From a virus, in the IMG/VR virus record IMGVR_UViG_3300034283_000349, positions 1-47,744 of that record: a stretch of DNA of 47,744 nt; one strand, given 5' to 3'. The notes below the pieces were generated by a model. It saw only the letters and a list, made by a program, of their open reading frames with translations, had not been told where the DNA came from and did no database searches. Below are positions 1-10,600 of the stretch, in pieces (positions within the stretch are counted from its first letter, which is position 1; each line of letters starts with the position of its first letter). The translations under genes were made by a program, and so were the position numbers.

Positions 1-3000
1 TCACCGAGTTCCGAAACCCATGCAGTATATCCAGGATCGTTACCCGCAGGTAGAAGAACGAAACAATATTCTGTATTGTTTTGCAGATATACTGGTGATG
101 GGAATGTGAAGCGAGTTTCTGCGAATGATGTTACTTCACCTGCGAGATTCTCAGTTGATACAGCAACCTCGTCTGCACTCAAAGTAACTTCGCCGAATGG
201 AAGAACCTTCTCTGATGGAAATCCGTTAACCATCTCACGAAGTTGTAGAGTAATTGGAGCAGTTCCCTTAGTTCTGAAGTATACATCCAGACCAGTTGCG
301 AATGTTCCAAATGGCATACCATCAACAAAGAAACTTTGTGCGAGTGGATCTAATGCTCCGAAAGGGCCAATACCAAAGAACCCAAGATTTCCAAAATCTG
401 GAAACCCATTATCGTCGAAATTAAACTCTACCAACTCAGGTTCTGCTGGTGGTCCAGGAGGAGGAGGTGGCGGTGGAGGCGGAGGTGGTGGCGGTATAAT
501 TGGAGGAACTGGAACTTCTCTCTCAACAACAATAGTGGGATTATTAGTAATATTAGTAATTTCTTCCACTAGAGTAATATTATTAACCACCGTATTTACA
601 ACATTGGTTTCATTAACTTCTATTGTATTGTTAGTAACATTAGAAACGTTTGTAGTGTTGTTAACAGTCGTAAAGGTGTTATTTACTGTAGTATTCTGAA
701 TTGTTCCAACTGTTCTCTCGCCGATGCGATTTGCAGTAGTATTGTTTTCAGTCACCGAACGAGAATCACTAACATTAGTGAAAGATACTTTTGCCTCTCT
801 CGTAGAAACAACAGTTCCCTCGACCACCTGCGAAAGACCATTCGCGGAGAATGAATTTGTCGCTGAAGTTGTAATGAATGGTGATCTATTAAATGCATCG
901 TCGCAAACTCTAAAGTTCTTGGTTCCTGTTCTAAACGTACCAGCAGGAATTTTAAACTGAATTGCAAGTTCGCCATTGGCATCAGTAACCAACGGAGCAC
1001 CATAAACACCCGTTGGACCAGCAATAGCATATGCAGAATATTCTGCTGGATCAGTCGGTGATGCAGTTAGAGCAGCACTTGATAGTGGGCGACAATGTGC
1101 TGTAACATCAATACCGTCAAAGAATGGATAGATTCTTGTCAGAGGTTTTAATCTCTTAGTTTTAACTGTAATTGTTACACTTCTCATATATGGAATGATA
1201 GAAGCATTTGTTACGCGATTACCAAGATCCCTCGTCGTAGTTTCTGGAGTAACACCCATAGTCACACCTTGACGTGTTTGACGCTGCGTAGTGGTTGTCG
1301 TTGAGATCTGAATTTGCTCTTGGAAAAGAGTGTCACCAGATACGCGAGTCTGTCCACCTGTTGTAGTTGTATCGGTCGAAATCGAACGACCAGTTACGAT
1401 GTCCTGCCAGTCATTCCATTGAGTTCCCCATGCATTTGCCATGGCAGCAAAGTTGTCGTAGTTGCCGTCAAAGTTTACTGCGAGGTCAGGAAGTTGTGCA
1501 GTATCTGTCCAGTTATCAACTGGAGGATCTAGGGTCATATCTCCAATGTAATTGAATAGGAGTTCTCCAACGCAGTTTCTAGACTTCGAAGCAAATTTAT
1601 TCTGAGTAAGAACACCATAGTTATATGGAAGTGTTAGAAGATCGCCTGTCTTTTTTACGCCAATAGAATTTGCAGAATCAAAAATTAGATCAACATTTTC
1701 GATATTAAAGTAAGGACGGAGTTCTTGATTGACTGCATCAATCGAGCAACTATAGTTGAGATCCTTTGGATTACCTACATTGTGTCCAGTAAACGCATCT
1801 ACTAGAATACCATGTTTAAATCTATTCAACATTTCATCTGTGGCACTCGGAATAAACAGAGACTCTGTTGCTTTTTCGAGAAGTGTCAGAGTAGTATAAT
1901 ATTCTAGGCGAGAAACACGTTGTTCAATTGCACCAATATCGCGCATTGTATAGCGTCGATTATCAAGGGTGCGGAAAGTTACACCATATTCATTGCGCCC
2001 TGTTGACTTTGCAACATTAGGAGCAAGCGAAGGATATGGTGGAATTGTAACGATCGCAATACACATCGCGTTTTCTGGAGTAAGTGGTTCGACAGGAGTT
2101 AGTGATGGAGTTCCACTAACTGCGCTGAACACTCCATGGTCATCCATTACGATCTTGTCTTTACGACCAACGTAATATTCGTAGTTGATATTAATTTCTT
2201 GCTCAGGACGAGGAATAGTAAGATTACTCAATCCCAATGGTTTAAATATTGTTCCAGTTGAATTTGCTGGATTGACTGGTACTGACTCGATTGTTGCAAA
2301 TGTAGCAGGTGTAACTGAGTCGGTAATTCTTACTCGGAAGTCCAGCGTGTCGCGTAGGTCATACGATTCACCAGTCGTTGGTGAAGTATAAATTGGAATC
2401 TCGTATGTCTTGATAAAGGCACTATCAGGTTCTGCACTATCCAATACATCATATGAGTCGACCGCGAAGTAACCAGCATTCGTTGACAATGTGACATGAG
2501 TAAAGTAACTAAACTTGACAATCAGATTAAAACCTTCCAGGGAAGGTGCATTATTTGCTTGTATAAGTTTAGCAAGTTCGTATGTGTTATCACGCTGACC
2601 ATTATCCAACGTATATTGCGAGGTGATATCAGTACCTGTTGTTACAGCGGCCGCACGTGTAGTGGTTCCAACTGGTGCTCTGTAAACAGCATCAACAGAG
2701 AATACGTCAGCAACGCCCAAGTTTAATGACGCAGCGCCATCTACCTTGAAGAAGTATTGATTATTGTTACCTGTACCCGAAAGATTTATTGCTGAACCAC
2801 CCGAAGATGCAGAAACCGAAAATGTATTCGTCCCAAGATTGATTGCGAAATATTCAGTTCCATCAGTAAGTCCGCCGATCGGAGTTCCGCCATTCGCTTT
2901 ATACTTGATTTTATCATTCGTTTGCAGACCGTGATTATTATATGTAATAACTTCAGTGCTAGTATTTACTCCAGTAGTAGGAATTTTTAGTGAAAGGTCA

Positions 3001-4898
3001 AACGCAACATGTCTCGCTCGGTTCAGAGTTTTCCTAAGAGGCGCAGCAAAGTTTGCTTCGACTGTAGAATATACTGTAACCGTATCAGAGAAACCAAGTC
3101 CAGAAAAACTAATAATTTGCGAAGAAGGATCCTGTGCATCAACTGTGCCTACTGTTAGATCAACAATTGCACCACCAGTATCTCGAACCATCAAAAGATT
3201 TCTATTGATGTAAGTTTCAATCGCATCATTTTGATCTTGGATAAAGAACTCATTGCCCGATAGTGTAATGCTACCAACACCCGATGTTATATCAATATTT
3301 TCATATACCTTAGTATAATATAACGATGTTTCATAACTACCAGAAGGAAATGGTGGTTTGATTGTCTTAGTAGCACGCGATGGCATTCTATAGAGTAGTT
3401 TATTATATTGTGATGACTTCAATACAGATTCAACAACGTCAGCATAACCATCGTTGGTTCCACTGGTCGAGTAATACAATCCACTAACGTCGGCGAAGTC
3501 TCCTGCTGTCATCTGAACATCGTAAACGTAGATGTTATACACTGCAGTTGCAGTTCCTGGAGCATCAGGTCCAACATGTTCAATGTGACGAACACGAGCA
3601 GTACCAATTTCAGTACCTTGAACTGCTGTCTGTGAACCAGAAACGCCGTTTTGCGGGTCGGTGCGTAGAGAAATCTTAGAACCATCTAGTGGCAGAACAC
3701 CCTTATAGTCTGTTACTACAACATAGTTGCCATAAGCAGAACTAATGGGAACACTATATTTCTGTACGGTGTCAATACCCTTTTCAGTAATAGCATATTC
3801 TGTCTGGCGAGTTTCGTACTCATAACCGCGAACATATGCTTTACCCGCTTCAAGACCGACTGCAAGAAGAAATTCATCACCACCAAGTTCTTCGGTATAA
3901 AGACCGTTATTGCCACCAACATTTAGATGTTCGCGAACAAGAACAGGAAATGCCTTTGTCGTATAATTACCTGATTCATCATATGTTCTGCGTGCTAGAT
4001 TGTCGCCAAGTTTGGCATAGATGTCAGAGGTATGTGTTCTATTAAGACCACCAGAAACAACTGTTGCAACTTCATAATATCCGTCTGGGATTGTATCCCC
4101 AATATTGACGAAAATTAGGTCAGTCGATACATAGTATCTATCTGCGCCAGGAGCAGCAAAGTTATATGTGCCTTGTGCTGGATCGAGAAGAGTCTCGCCC
4201 ACTACACCGTCTCCCGTGTCTAATACTTGCTCATCTGCACCAACGCATACACTACCAGTTGGGTTGCCAGTATACTTTGAAAGATAAATTGTCTGCGAAC
4301 TATGGAGAATAAATTTACCGTCGATATAAAGAATACCTTCACCGACAGTCATGCGAGTGGCACGACCCCAATAGTTATTTGTCAATACGTCAGTATCAAC
4401 TTCAAGTGCTTGAACAGTAAATATATCATCTGCTAGAGGGTCTGTATCCTCTGGGTCTGGAGTTGGCAAAACTGTAAGAGTTTCTGCGCCAGTGAAGTGG
4501 ACAGCATTTGTGCTACCATCACCGCTTGTGTATCTCAGGTAAAGAGTTCCTGGATCTGTTGCTGTTGCTTCAATTGCGTCTACGATTACTGCTGTAAGAT
4601 TGTTACCGCCCTCGACTGTTCTACCGATATATTCTGGCAGTCGTGCATTTCCAGCAGCATTTGCATCAATTTTTACATATGATAATTCATTATCAATCTG
4701 AACGTCGCAACCTGAAACGATCGCGCCATTCTTGAAAATATGGTCGCCGAACTTATTAACTTGATTTTGGAGAATGGTTTGTAATTGTGTAAGTTCGCGA
4801 GCCTGAACCGCATATCCAGGTTTGAAGAGAATTCTATGAAACTTGTTCGCCTCATCAAAGTCATCATAATACGGAGATGTATTTAAATTCAGTGCCAT
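1..4898 (-). CDS. Large virion structural protein, DUF4815-like N-terminus (partial, 3' end outside window)
   Basis: At least 1632 codons are open in one frame from an ATG at 4898 down to base 1, so the C-terminus lies outside the window. The N-terminus (MALNLNTSPYYDDFDEANKF, then HRILFKPGYAVQARELTQLQ) is the signature of the DUF4815 structural proteins of T4-like marine phages. These sit beside the baseplate genes and are probably baseplate periphery or fibre-attachment parts. Near residues 1410-1480 there is an Asn/Thr/Val-rich stretch of repeated NNT/VVNN motifs, likely a trimeric beta or coiled stalk, followed by a run of twelve prolines (about 460-500). After it comes a second globular domain (DPLAQSFFVDGMPFGTFATG). 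The start follows a purine-rich AAGTAGGAAA stretch. DUF4815 membership is from memory of the family; the fibre role is inference. Confidence 0.85.
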   Translation of the reverse strand, partial: MALNLNTSPYYDDFDEANKFHRILFKPGYAVQARELTQLQTILQNQVNKFGDHIFKNGAIVSGCDVQIDNELSYVKIDANAAGNARLPEYIGRTVEGGNNLTAVIVDAIEATATDPGTLYLRYTSGDGSTNAVHFTGAETLTVLPTPDPEDTDPLADDIFTVQALEVDTDVLTNNYWGRATRMTVGEGILYIDGKFILHSSQTIYLSKYTGNPTGSVCVGADEQVLDTGDGVVGETLLDPAQGTYNFAAPGADRYYVSTDLIFVNIGDTIPDGYYEVATVVSGGLNRTHTSDIYAKLGDNLARRTYDESGNYTTKAFPVLVREHLNVGGNNGLYTEELGGDEFLLAVGLEAGKAYVRGYEYETRQTEYAITEKGIDTVQKYSVPISSAYGNYVVVTDYKGVLPLDGSKISLRTDPQNGVSGSQTAVQGTEIGTARVRHIEHVGPDAPGTATAVYNIYVYDVQMTAGDFADVSGLYYSTSGTNDGYADVVESVLKSSQYNKLLYRMPSRATKTIKPPFPSGSYETSLYYTKVYENIDITSGVGSITLSGNEFFIQDQNDAIETYINRNLLMVRDTGGAIVDLTVGTVDAQDPSSQIISFSGLGFSDTVTVYSTVEANFAAPLRKTLNRARHVAFDLSLKIPTTGVNTSTEVITYNNHGLQTNDKIKYKANGGTPIGGLTDGTEYFAINLGTNTFSVSASSGGSAINLSGTGNNNQYFFKVDGAASLNLGVADVFSVDAVYRAPVGTTTRAAAVTTGTDITSQYTLDNGQRDNTYELAKLIQANNAPSLEGFNLIVKFSYFTHVTLSTNAGYFAVDSYDVLDSAEPDSAFIKTYEIPIYTSPTTGESYDLRDTLDFRVRITDSVTPATFATIESVPVNPANSTGTIFKPLGLSNLTIPRPEQEININYEYYVGRKDKIVMDDHGVFSAVSGTPSLTPVEPLTPENAMCIAIVTIPPYPSLAPNVAKSTGRNEYGVTFRTLDNRRYTMRDIGAIEQRVSRLEYYTTLTLLEKATESLFIPSATDEMLNRFKHGILVDAFTGHNVGNPKDLNYSCSIDAVNQELRPYFNIENVDLIFDSANSIGVKKTGDLLTLPYNYGVLTQNKFASKSRNCVGELLFNYIGDMTLDPPVDNWTDTAQLPDLAVNFDGNYDNFAAMANAWGTQWNDWQDIVTGRSISTDTTTTGGQTRVSGDTLFQEQIQISTTTTTQRQTRQGVTMGVTPETTTRDLGNRVTNASIIPYMRSVTITVKTKRLKPLTRIYPFFDGIDVTAHCRPLSSAALTASPTDPAEYSAYAIAGPTGVYGAPLVTDANGELAIQFKIPAGTFRTGTKNFRVCDDAFNRSPFITTSATNSFSANGLSQVVEGTVVSTREAKVSFTNVSDSRSVTENNTTANRIGERTVGTIQNTTVNNTFTTVNNTTNVSNVTNNTIEVNETNVVNTVVNNITLVEEITNITNNPTIVVEREVPVPPIIPPPPPPPPPPPPPGPPAEPELVEFNFDDNGFPDFGNLGFFGIGPFGALDPLAQSFFVDGMPFGTFATGLDVYFRTKGTAPITLQLREMVNGFPSEKVLPFGEVTLSADEVAVSTENLAGEVTSFAETRFTFPSPVYLQNNTEYCFVLLPAGNDPGYTAWVSELG

Positions 4899-4913
4899 AT
4901 TTTCCTACTTCTT

Positions 4914-7172
4914 TTAAAAATTGATCAATGCTCTGATTTTTTCGACTTGATCAGATGTTCTAATTATTTTAACTCTATTATCTAGATATATGATTTCACC
5001 AGTTCTATTGTCAACTTCTGGTTCCAGATAATCAACAAGAATAGGTTCTGCTACTGTACCTATATTAAAGGAATCGGGTACAATAGATCCTAATGCCACT
5101 TCTGTATTCACATTAGTCAACTGAGTCGATACATAAAGTTTTGGTATAATAGGCAACAAGTGAATTCTATCTACGACACCATCATTATTACTATCTTCTT
5201 TTTGGACAACAATGAATCTTCCTCCATCATCGCCCTCAATAACATCATCATAATCTACCAATTCAGGATTATTTATTACGACAACATAACAACAATTGCC
5301 AGTATTTGAAGTAAAGTTACTAGAAGATCCGAAAATTCTAGGATTCTTTACAATACCTAATTGTCTAAAGTCGTTGTTTAGGAATGTGTCAGAGGTTTCA
5401 TTGGTAAGAGAAACCGTCAACGATAAACTCTTAGCAAACAACTCTTTCTGTGGGTTCGACCCGTGTCCACCATATGGTGAGATAATTGCTCTGAACCTTG
5501 CGCCAGTTCCTGGAGAATTTTCAGAAGCATTAACTACAGAAATTTCAGCAAAACTATAACCAGATCCTGGATTTGTAATAGTAATGCCAGTAACTTCGCC
5601 GTTAGTTAATGTCAATCTTGCTTGCGCATCTTGTCCATCACCTACAATAGAGACAGAGGCATCCCCTTGGATGTAACTATTTCCACTTGAGAGAATTACT
5701 ATTCTGTCAATAGTTCCAGGAATGGCGGCCGCCTCCACATTTTCTTGTGGTGTGCCACCCTCAGTAAATCCAAGCACCGCAGCTGCAGCTGCAGTTTCGG
5801 TAATTGAATCACCAGCGACAGGAATGAAATTGATATTCGCAAACGAGAATCCAGATCCAGGTTCGGTTACTGTGACTGAAACTACTTTACCAGCAGTTGC
5901 ACCTGTTCCCAAAGCAGCAGTTGCTCTGGCACCAGTATAACCTAAACCACCGTTTGTTACAGTAATTCCAGTAATTACACCCCCCGTGATAACTGCAGAA
6001 GCAGTTGCTCCAGTACCAGTACCTCCTGCAAGATACACCTTAGTTCCTTCGAATGTTAGCGAATGTGCATCGCCAATACCGAATGAAGTAAAGTCAATCG
6101 CAACATCTGTATCTGCATCATCATATGAAGTGGCGAGTTTAATTGTATTTGCATCAATACGAATTACATAATACGATCTATTGTGTGTTAATCCACCAAT
6201 AGAATTTCCGCCGCCATTTGAATATTTGACGAGATCAAGGTTCGTAAACCCATGACTAGTGATACTAATTTCGTCGGTCGTGAGTGAAATATCACCCGTA
6301 GAGGATCCATCAAAGGTTTTAGAGAGCGCAGATCTATACCCCGATCCACCATTCGTTACTACGATTTGCGAAACAATATCTTGATTTGCTCCATTTGTAG
6401 CACAAGTAGCAAATGCTTCTGCATCTTGTCCTGTGGTACTGTCGATGATTACATCAGGTGCAGATTTACCGTCGCCCTGAATACGAACATACGGTGCAGA
6501 TGAGTATCCTGAACCACCGAACGTAACATCAATTCTGTCTACAAACCCGTTTACGTCATATTGTGGTTCACCAAACCCAGACATCTTACGAACTGGAATA
6601 TGCGTTGGTGTTAGAAACTTGGTGACATCACCTGCTTCGACACGAAACATAAATTTCCAAATATAACCGTCTGATGTTTCAAACGCATTCGTATCTGTTC
6701 CTGTAGGTTTGACTGTGCTTGCAGATGGAAGATCAGAGGATGCATCACCTCTTTTACCATTACTGATACATTTATATACGTTATATTCATCAGTTATAAC
6801 ATAGAACCTAGCAGTCGATAATGATGATGCACCCCCATCTGGTGCAATCAATCTTCCGTTCGCATTAGTTTGCCCATATAAATCATCATATTGAGCGTAA
6901 ACTGTACCTAGTGTCCAATTATATCTTGGTGCCATTAAGACCGCATCATTTGCATTTATTCTTTTTACAAACAATGTGTTTCTATGAGACGTGTTTGAGT
7001 ATGACACAGAGTCAACAGGTTGCTCTGGGTTTTCCTCACCATGAGGTGGGTTCTCGTCCCATTCGAGAGTGCGGGAGACAAAGAAATAGTAGTAATCGTT
7101 TTCGTTGTAAATGTCACGATAAACGCTTCTTGCTATTTCTTGTCGCCCTTGCGATCTTAGAAGAAGTGGCAT
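4914..7172 (-). CDS. 8: Baseplate wedge protein gp8, enlarged by Gly-rich repeats
   Basis: The product has 752 aa, whereas T4 gp8 has 334. The C-terminus (GEIIYLDNRVKIIRTSDQVE) aligns with the end of T4 gp8 (GEMIYMENRPPIIMAMDQTE), and the N-terminal 220 residues match gp8 in layout (RFYVITDEYNVYKCISNG, then DGYIWKFMFRV). Between them is an insertion of roughly 350 residues with repeated GGSGY/NPGSGYSFA motifs, a beta-rich repeat also present in the neighbouring protein encoded at 7651-10725. gp8 joins gp7, gp10, gp6, gp53 and gp25 in the baseplate wedge. The gene sits between the DUF4815 gene and a small structural gene. No clear Shine-Dalgarno precedes the ATG, so it may be translated by coupling to the gene that ends 6 bases upstream. 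Confidence 0.85.
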   Translation of the reverse strand: MPLLLRSQGRQEIARSVYRDIYNENDYYYFFVSRTLEWDENPPHGEENPEQPVDSVSYSNTSHRNTLFVKRINANDAVLMAPRYNWTLGTVYAQYDDLYGQTNANGRLIAPDGGASSLSTARFYVITDEYNVYKCISNGKRGDASSDLPSASTVKPTGTDTNAFETSDGYIWKFMFRVEAGDVTKFLTPTHIPVRKMSGFGEPQYDVNGFVDRIDVTFGGSGYSSAPYVRIQGDGKSAPDVIIDSTTGQDAEAFATCATNGANQDIVSQIVVTNGGSGYRSALSKTFDGSSTGDISLTTDEISITSHGFTNLDLVKYSNGGGNSIGGLTHNRSYYVIRIDANTIKLATSYDDADTDVAIDFTSFGIGDAHSLTFEGTKVYLAGGTGTGATASAVITGGVITGITVTNGGLGYTGARATAALGTGATAGKVVSVTVTEPGSGFSFANINFIPVAGDSITETAAAAAVLGFTEGGTPQENVEAAAIPGTIDRIVILSSGNSYIQGDASVSIVGDGQDAQARLTLTNGEVTGITITNPGSGYSFAEISVVNASENSPGTGARFRAIISPYGGHGSNPQKELFAKSLSLTVSLTNETSDTFLNNDFRQLGIVKNPRIFGSSSNFTSNTGNCCYVVVINNPELVDYDDVIEGDDGGRFIVVQKEDSNNDGVVDRIHLLPIIPKLYVSTQLTNVNTEVALGSIVPDSFNIGTVAEPILVDYLEPEVDNRTGEIIYLDNRVKIIRTSDQVEKIRALINF

Positions 7173-7178
7173 GTTATA

Positions 7179-7631
7179 TTACGATACAGTAACCGTCCAA
7201 GTGATAGTCATGCTGTCTGATGCGCCCTTGTTGATAACATCAAACACGGTGCGGCAAAGCATATCACCTGATGTTGAAGCATTGAAGATTCCTGCCTCAA
7301 CAACTGCACCAGTACCTTCGCCTGCAGCGAAAGTTGCAACATATTCAACAGCGTTGAGAGTTGCAGTCGAACTTGTCAACGCCTTGCGCGAACCAAGAAT
7401 CGATCCAACGTTGGTATCACCTGCCGCTGCAGCAGTGTCGTCTGAACCAACTGCCATGTGAGACATAACATTCTTTGAAGTCCCGACCATACGCGATGCG
7501 ATATAGTTAAGACCTGTATCAACAACAAGGTTTGTTGTTTCGATATCGTGCTTGATTTCGCCTGTCACTTCGTCTTGAACGACGATGCGAAGTTTACCAG
7601 TAGCACCTGCGATTTTTTCTTTGAGATTCAT
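7179..7631 (-). CDS. Small virion structural protein (tail/baseplate associated)
   Basis: The product has 150 aa and begins MNLKEKIAGATGKLRIVVQD. It has an Ala/Thr/Gly-rich beta-type composition with phrases such as LNYIASRMVG and MSHMAVGSDDTAAA, and an aromatic beta-strand C-terminus (MTITWTVTVS). Proteins of this type occur in many tailed-phage structural operons next to baseplate or fibre genes, but I cannot name a specific T4 equivalent. A good GAAGGTAA ribosome binding site precedes the ATG at 7631. It lies between the gp8 and gp7-position genes and is very likely part of the same late transcript. A structural role is inferred from position and composition. Confidence 0.7.
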   Translation of the reverse strand: MNLKEKIAGATGKLRIVVQDEVTGEIKHDIETTNLVVDTGLNYIASRMVGTSKNVMSHMAVGSDDTAAAAGDTNVGSILGSRKALTSSTATLNAVEYVATFAAGEGTGAVVEAGIFNASTSGDMLCRTVFDVINKGASDSMTITWTVTVS

Positions 7632-7650
7632 TTGAGTTACCTTCTTCTAG

Positions 7651-10600
7651 TTAAAAATAAACGGCTTGACCAACAAAGTCTGAACCAAAATCACCGTTGA
7701 CATAATCTTGAGTGTTAATAATTCCTGAATCAGTTATGCCAAGCATGTCCCCGATTCCTTTATTTATAATCATTCTTGAACTCTCATTCACTCCAACCAT
7801 ATCAATATGCGGAATTTCGTCTTCGATGAAAATAATTTCTGAGGTTTCTGCGCCATCTGCACTGGAGATTTGCAAAACCTTATTATAGTAGTCCAGAGTT
7901 GTTGCAATTTCTGTTTTAGTTAGAAGATTACTAATGATAGAATCTTCAGAAACAATAAATGAATCCGCCAAAGTCGGGAGTGCAGTTGTGATAGATTTGG
8001 CATCTGATGCAAAAATTGTTTCAGACAATACTTTATTGATTACAAATCCTGGACGCTCTATTGATATGCTTGCAGTGTCTGTGATAACTTTGCCAAACGA
8101 AATTATATCAATGATATCGGATGAACTATAAGAATCCGAAACGTTTTTACCAAACGCAACTTCAATTGTTTCCTCTGCATTCCATGCAAATTCAGTACCA
8201 CTATAATCAGGATTTGCCCAGAAATCTCTAGTAACCCAAAGCGGATCTTCTATTAGAGTTTTACCAAAATCGACTGCAGTAGTATGCGAGGTATAGAACG
8301 CATCATTAAATAGTCTAACATATTGAACAACTCTGCTGAAGGAATCGATCAGAGTTGTTTCTTCGTCAAACTCTCTGACATATTGCACGACACGATCGAA
8401 AGAATCGGTCGACGATATTTCTTCATTAAAAAGTCTGACATATTGAACTACACGATCAAATGAATCGCTTAGAGAAGTTCCTTCGTCGAACACTCTAAAA
8501 TATTGCACGACACGATCGAAAGAATCGGTTGGTGTTGCAACATCGTTAAACTCTCTGAAATATTGAACAACACGGTCGAAAGAATCGACCATAGAAGTAG
8601 CATCTTCTTCGGTATCATAGAGTCCCTTGTCGTAAAGTAAATCTACTGAATCTGACAGATTTGTGAGATCAGAAAGAACCTTATAGAAGTGCACTTTTAG
8701 TAAGTCTGAATCTGCTGATGCATATTCAGTTGGGACATAGTCGGGAATCGCATAGTAAGATCTGCGCCCATCAACATTATCTAATAGAACCTTTTCAAAA
8801 TCAACAGATCTAGTTTGGTCATTGATCACCGTAATGTCACCAAAGAATTCATTGAGCACTAGGATTTCTAGAACACCAATATAATCAACCATATCGATTG
8901 TCTGTGTGATGAGCAATTCACCAAATACCGCCATACCAGCAGGATGCACAGTTTTATTAATTATTGGTAACCATGTATTCGAGGTCACGCCAGATTTAAT
9001 TACGTAGGAATAGTTCTGGTAATAATAATTGTCTTGTAGTTTGTTGATGTTCGACAACATACCACGGGAATCTTTAAATCTACCTGCCTTTACGAGAACG
9101 GCACCAGTGGTAAATGCAAGAACTGCTTCACATCCATTTGGAGATATGATGGTTGTTTGGAATTGTTCCTGCTCGAACTCGAATCCTGTATTGAAGATGG
9201 TAACAGCAGTAACGCATCCAGATTCATCAATGGATGAAATTCTAATCGATGCTCTGTTATCGCGATTGACCCTAATATATTCATCACCAATATTGAAGAA
9301 TGGATCATTAATACCATCAGCAAATCTTTCGGCATCATATGTTCCATACTCTAATGGATTTGCATCGATAGCATCGATGAGAGTGTCTGTGACAGCAGAC
9401 ATCGGTGGATCTATTACGTATTGACCGACAACACTTTGCTCGTCGATTTGATAAATCTGCCCGACCCTAAATCCACAATCGTCATCGACGCCATCACCAT
9501 CACAGGAAATAACTTCTACTGTAGATAATTGACGGATAACATAACCATAAATCGTATTGGGATCTGATGGCAGATGAATATGAGTTCGAATAGAGTCTGT
9601 AGAAAAGACTACTTCAATACTTTCTTCTTCATTCTCATCATCATTTTCAATATAACCAGATCCACCTTGGATGACAGCAATCGTATCAACTTCACCATCT
9701 ACAATGTTTGCACGAAGAACTGCACCTGATCCGTTTGTGCCAGTTAAAGTTATTTCTGGGGCAGCATAAAACCCTGATCCACCAGAAACGACTGTTACAC
9801 TTGTGATTACTCCACTAGTTATGTTGAGTGTTGCAACTGCACCTGCACCTGGAACTTTTAGAGGAGAATTCTTAGGAAGTGATACATTGAGTTCGTAAAT
9901 TGCTGGTAGAGTGTATGCTAGTTTCTTTACGCCAGTTACCGTCGTTTCGATTGTCTTTGGAAAAATCTGAACGCCAGTATTTTCGTAATAAACTAAATTA
10001 CAAATCTTACCTTGTAAGGTAAATGGATCAACGTCATCATCACCTTCGATTATTCTAATAATAACATCTTCAATCCAAACACCATCTGATGCTTTTAGGA
10101 TGTGCGTCGAGGGGTAAAAGAATTCTACCGTTTCATCATATAGGATCTTGAACAGAAGTTCGATTGAATCTTCTGCACCCTTAGATTCATAAAAATCGCG
10201 AATCAGTTTTACGAGTCTGCGTTGATTGACAAGCACATTTTTTGGAATGTCTACTGCATATTGCGATCTAAATTGCTCAATGAATGCTTCTAATGTAGTA
10301 TCGACATCAGAATAATCTTTTGCGCTCAAAAGAAAATTGTTGACTTCTCCTGATTGATCAAGAAAACGATAATAACCTTCTAGAAAGGTTACGAATCCAG
10401 TATATTCATTTTGAACAAATTCGGGAAGTTGCTCCTGAATGAGAAACTCTAGTTTATTCTTATATGGAGGATCGCCAATTATTGCAGTTATTGATGCACC
10501 TTCCCCTTCATCATCTTCGATAGTGACAGTAGGGGGAGTAGTGAAACCAGATCCCTGATTGATAATATTCAATGCAGTAATTTTACCGCCAACAACAGTT

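Noticed and set aside
7761-7768. TATAAATA on the minus strand inside the gp7-position gene
   Set aside because: About 130 bases from the next start codon and within AT-rich coding sequence; a chance match is as likely as a late promoter.
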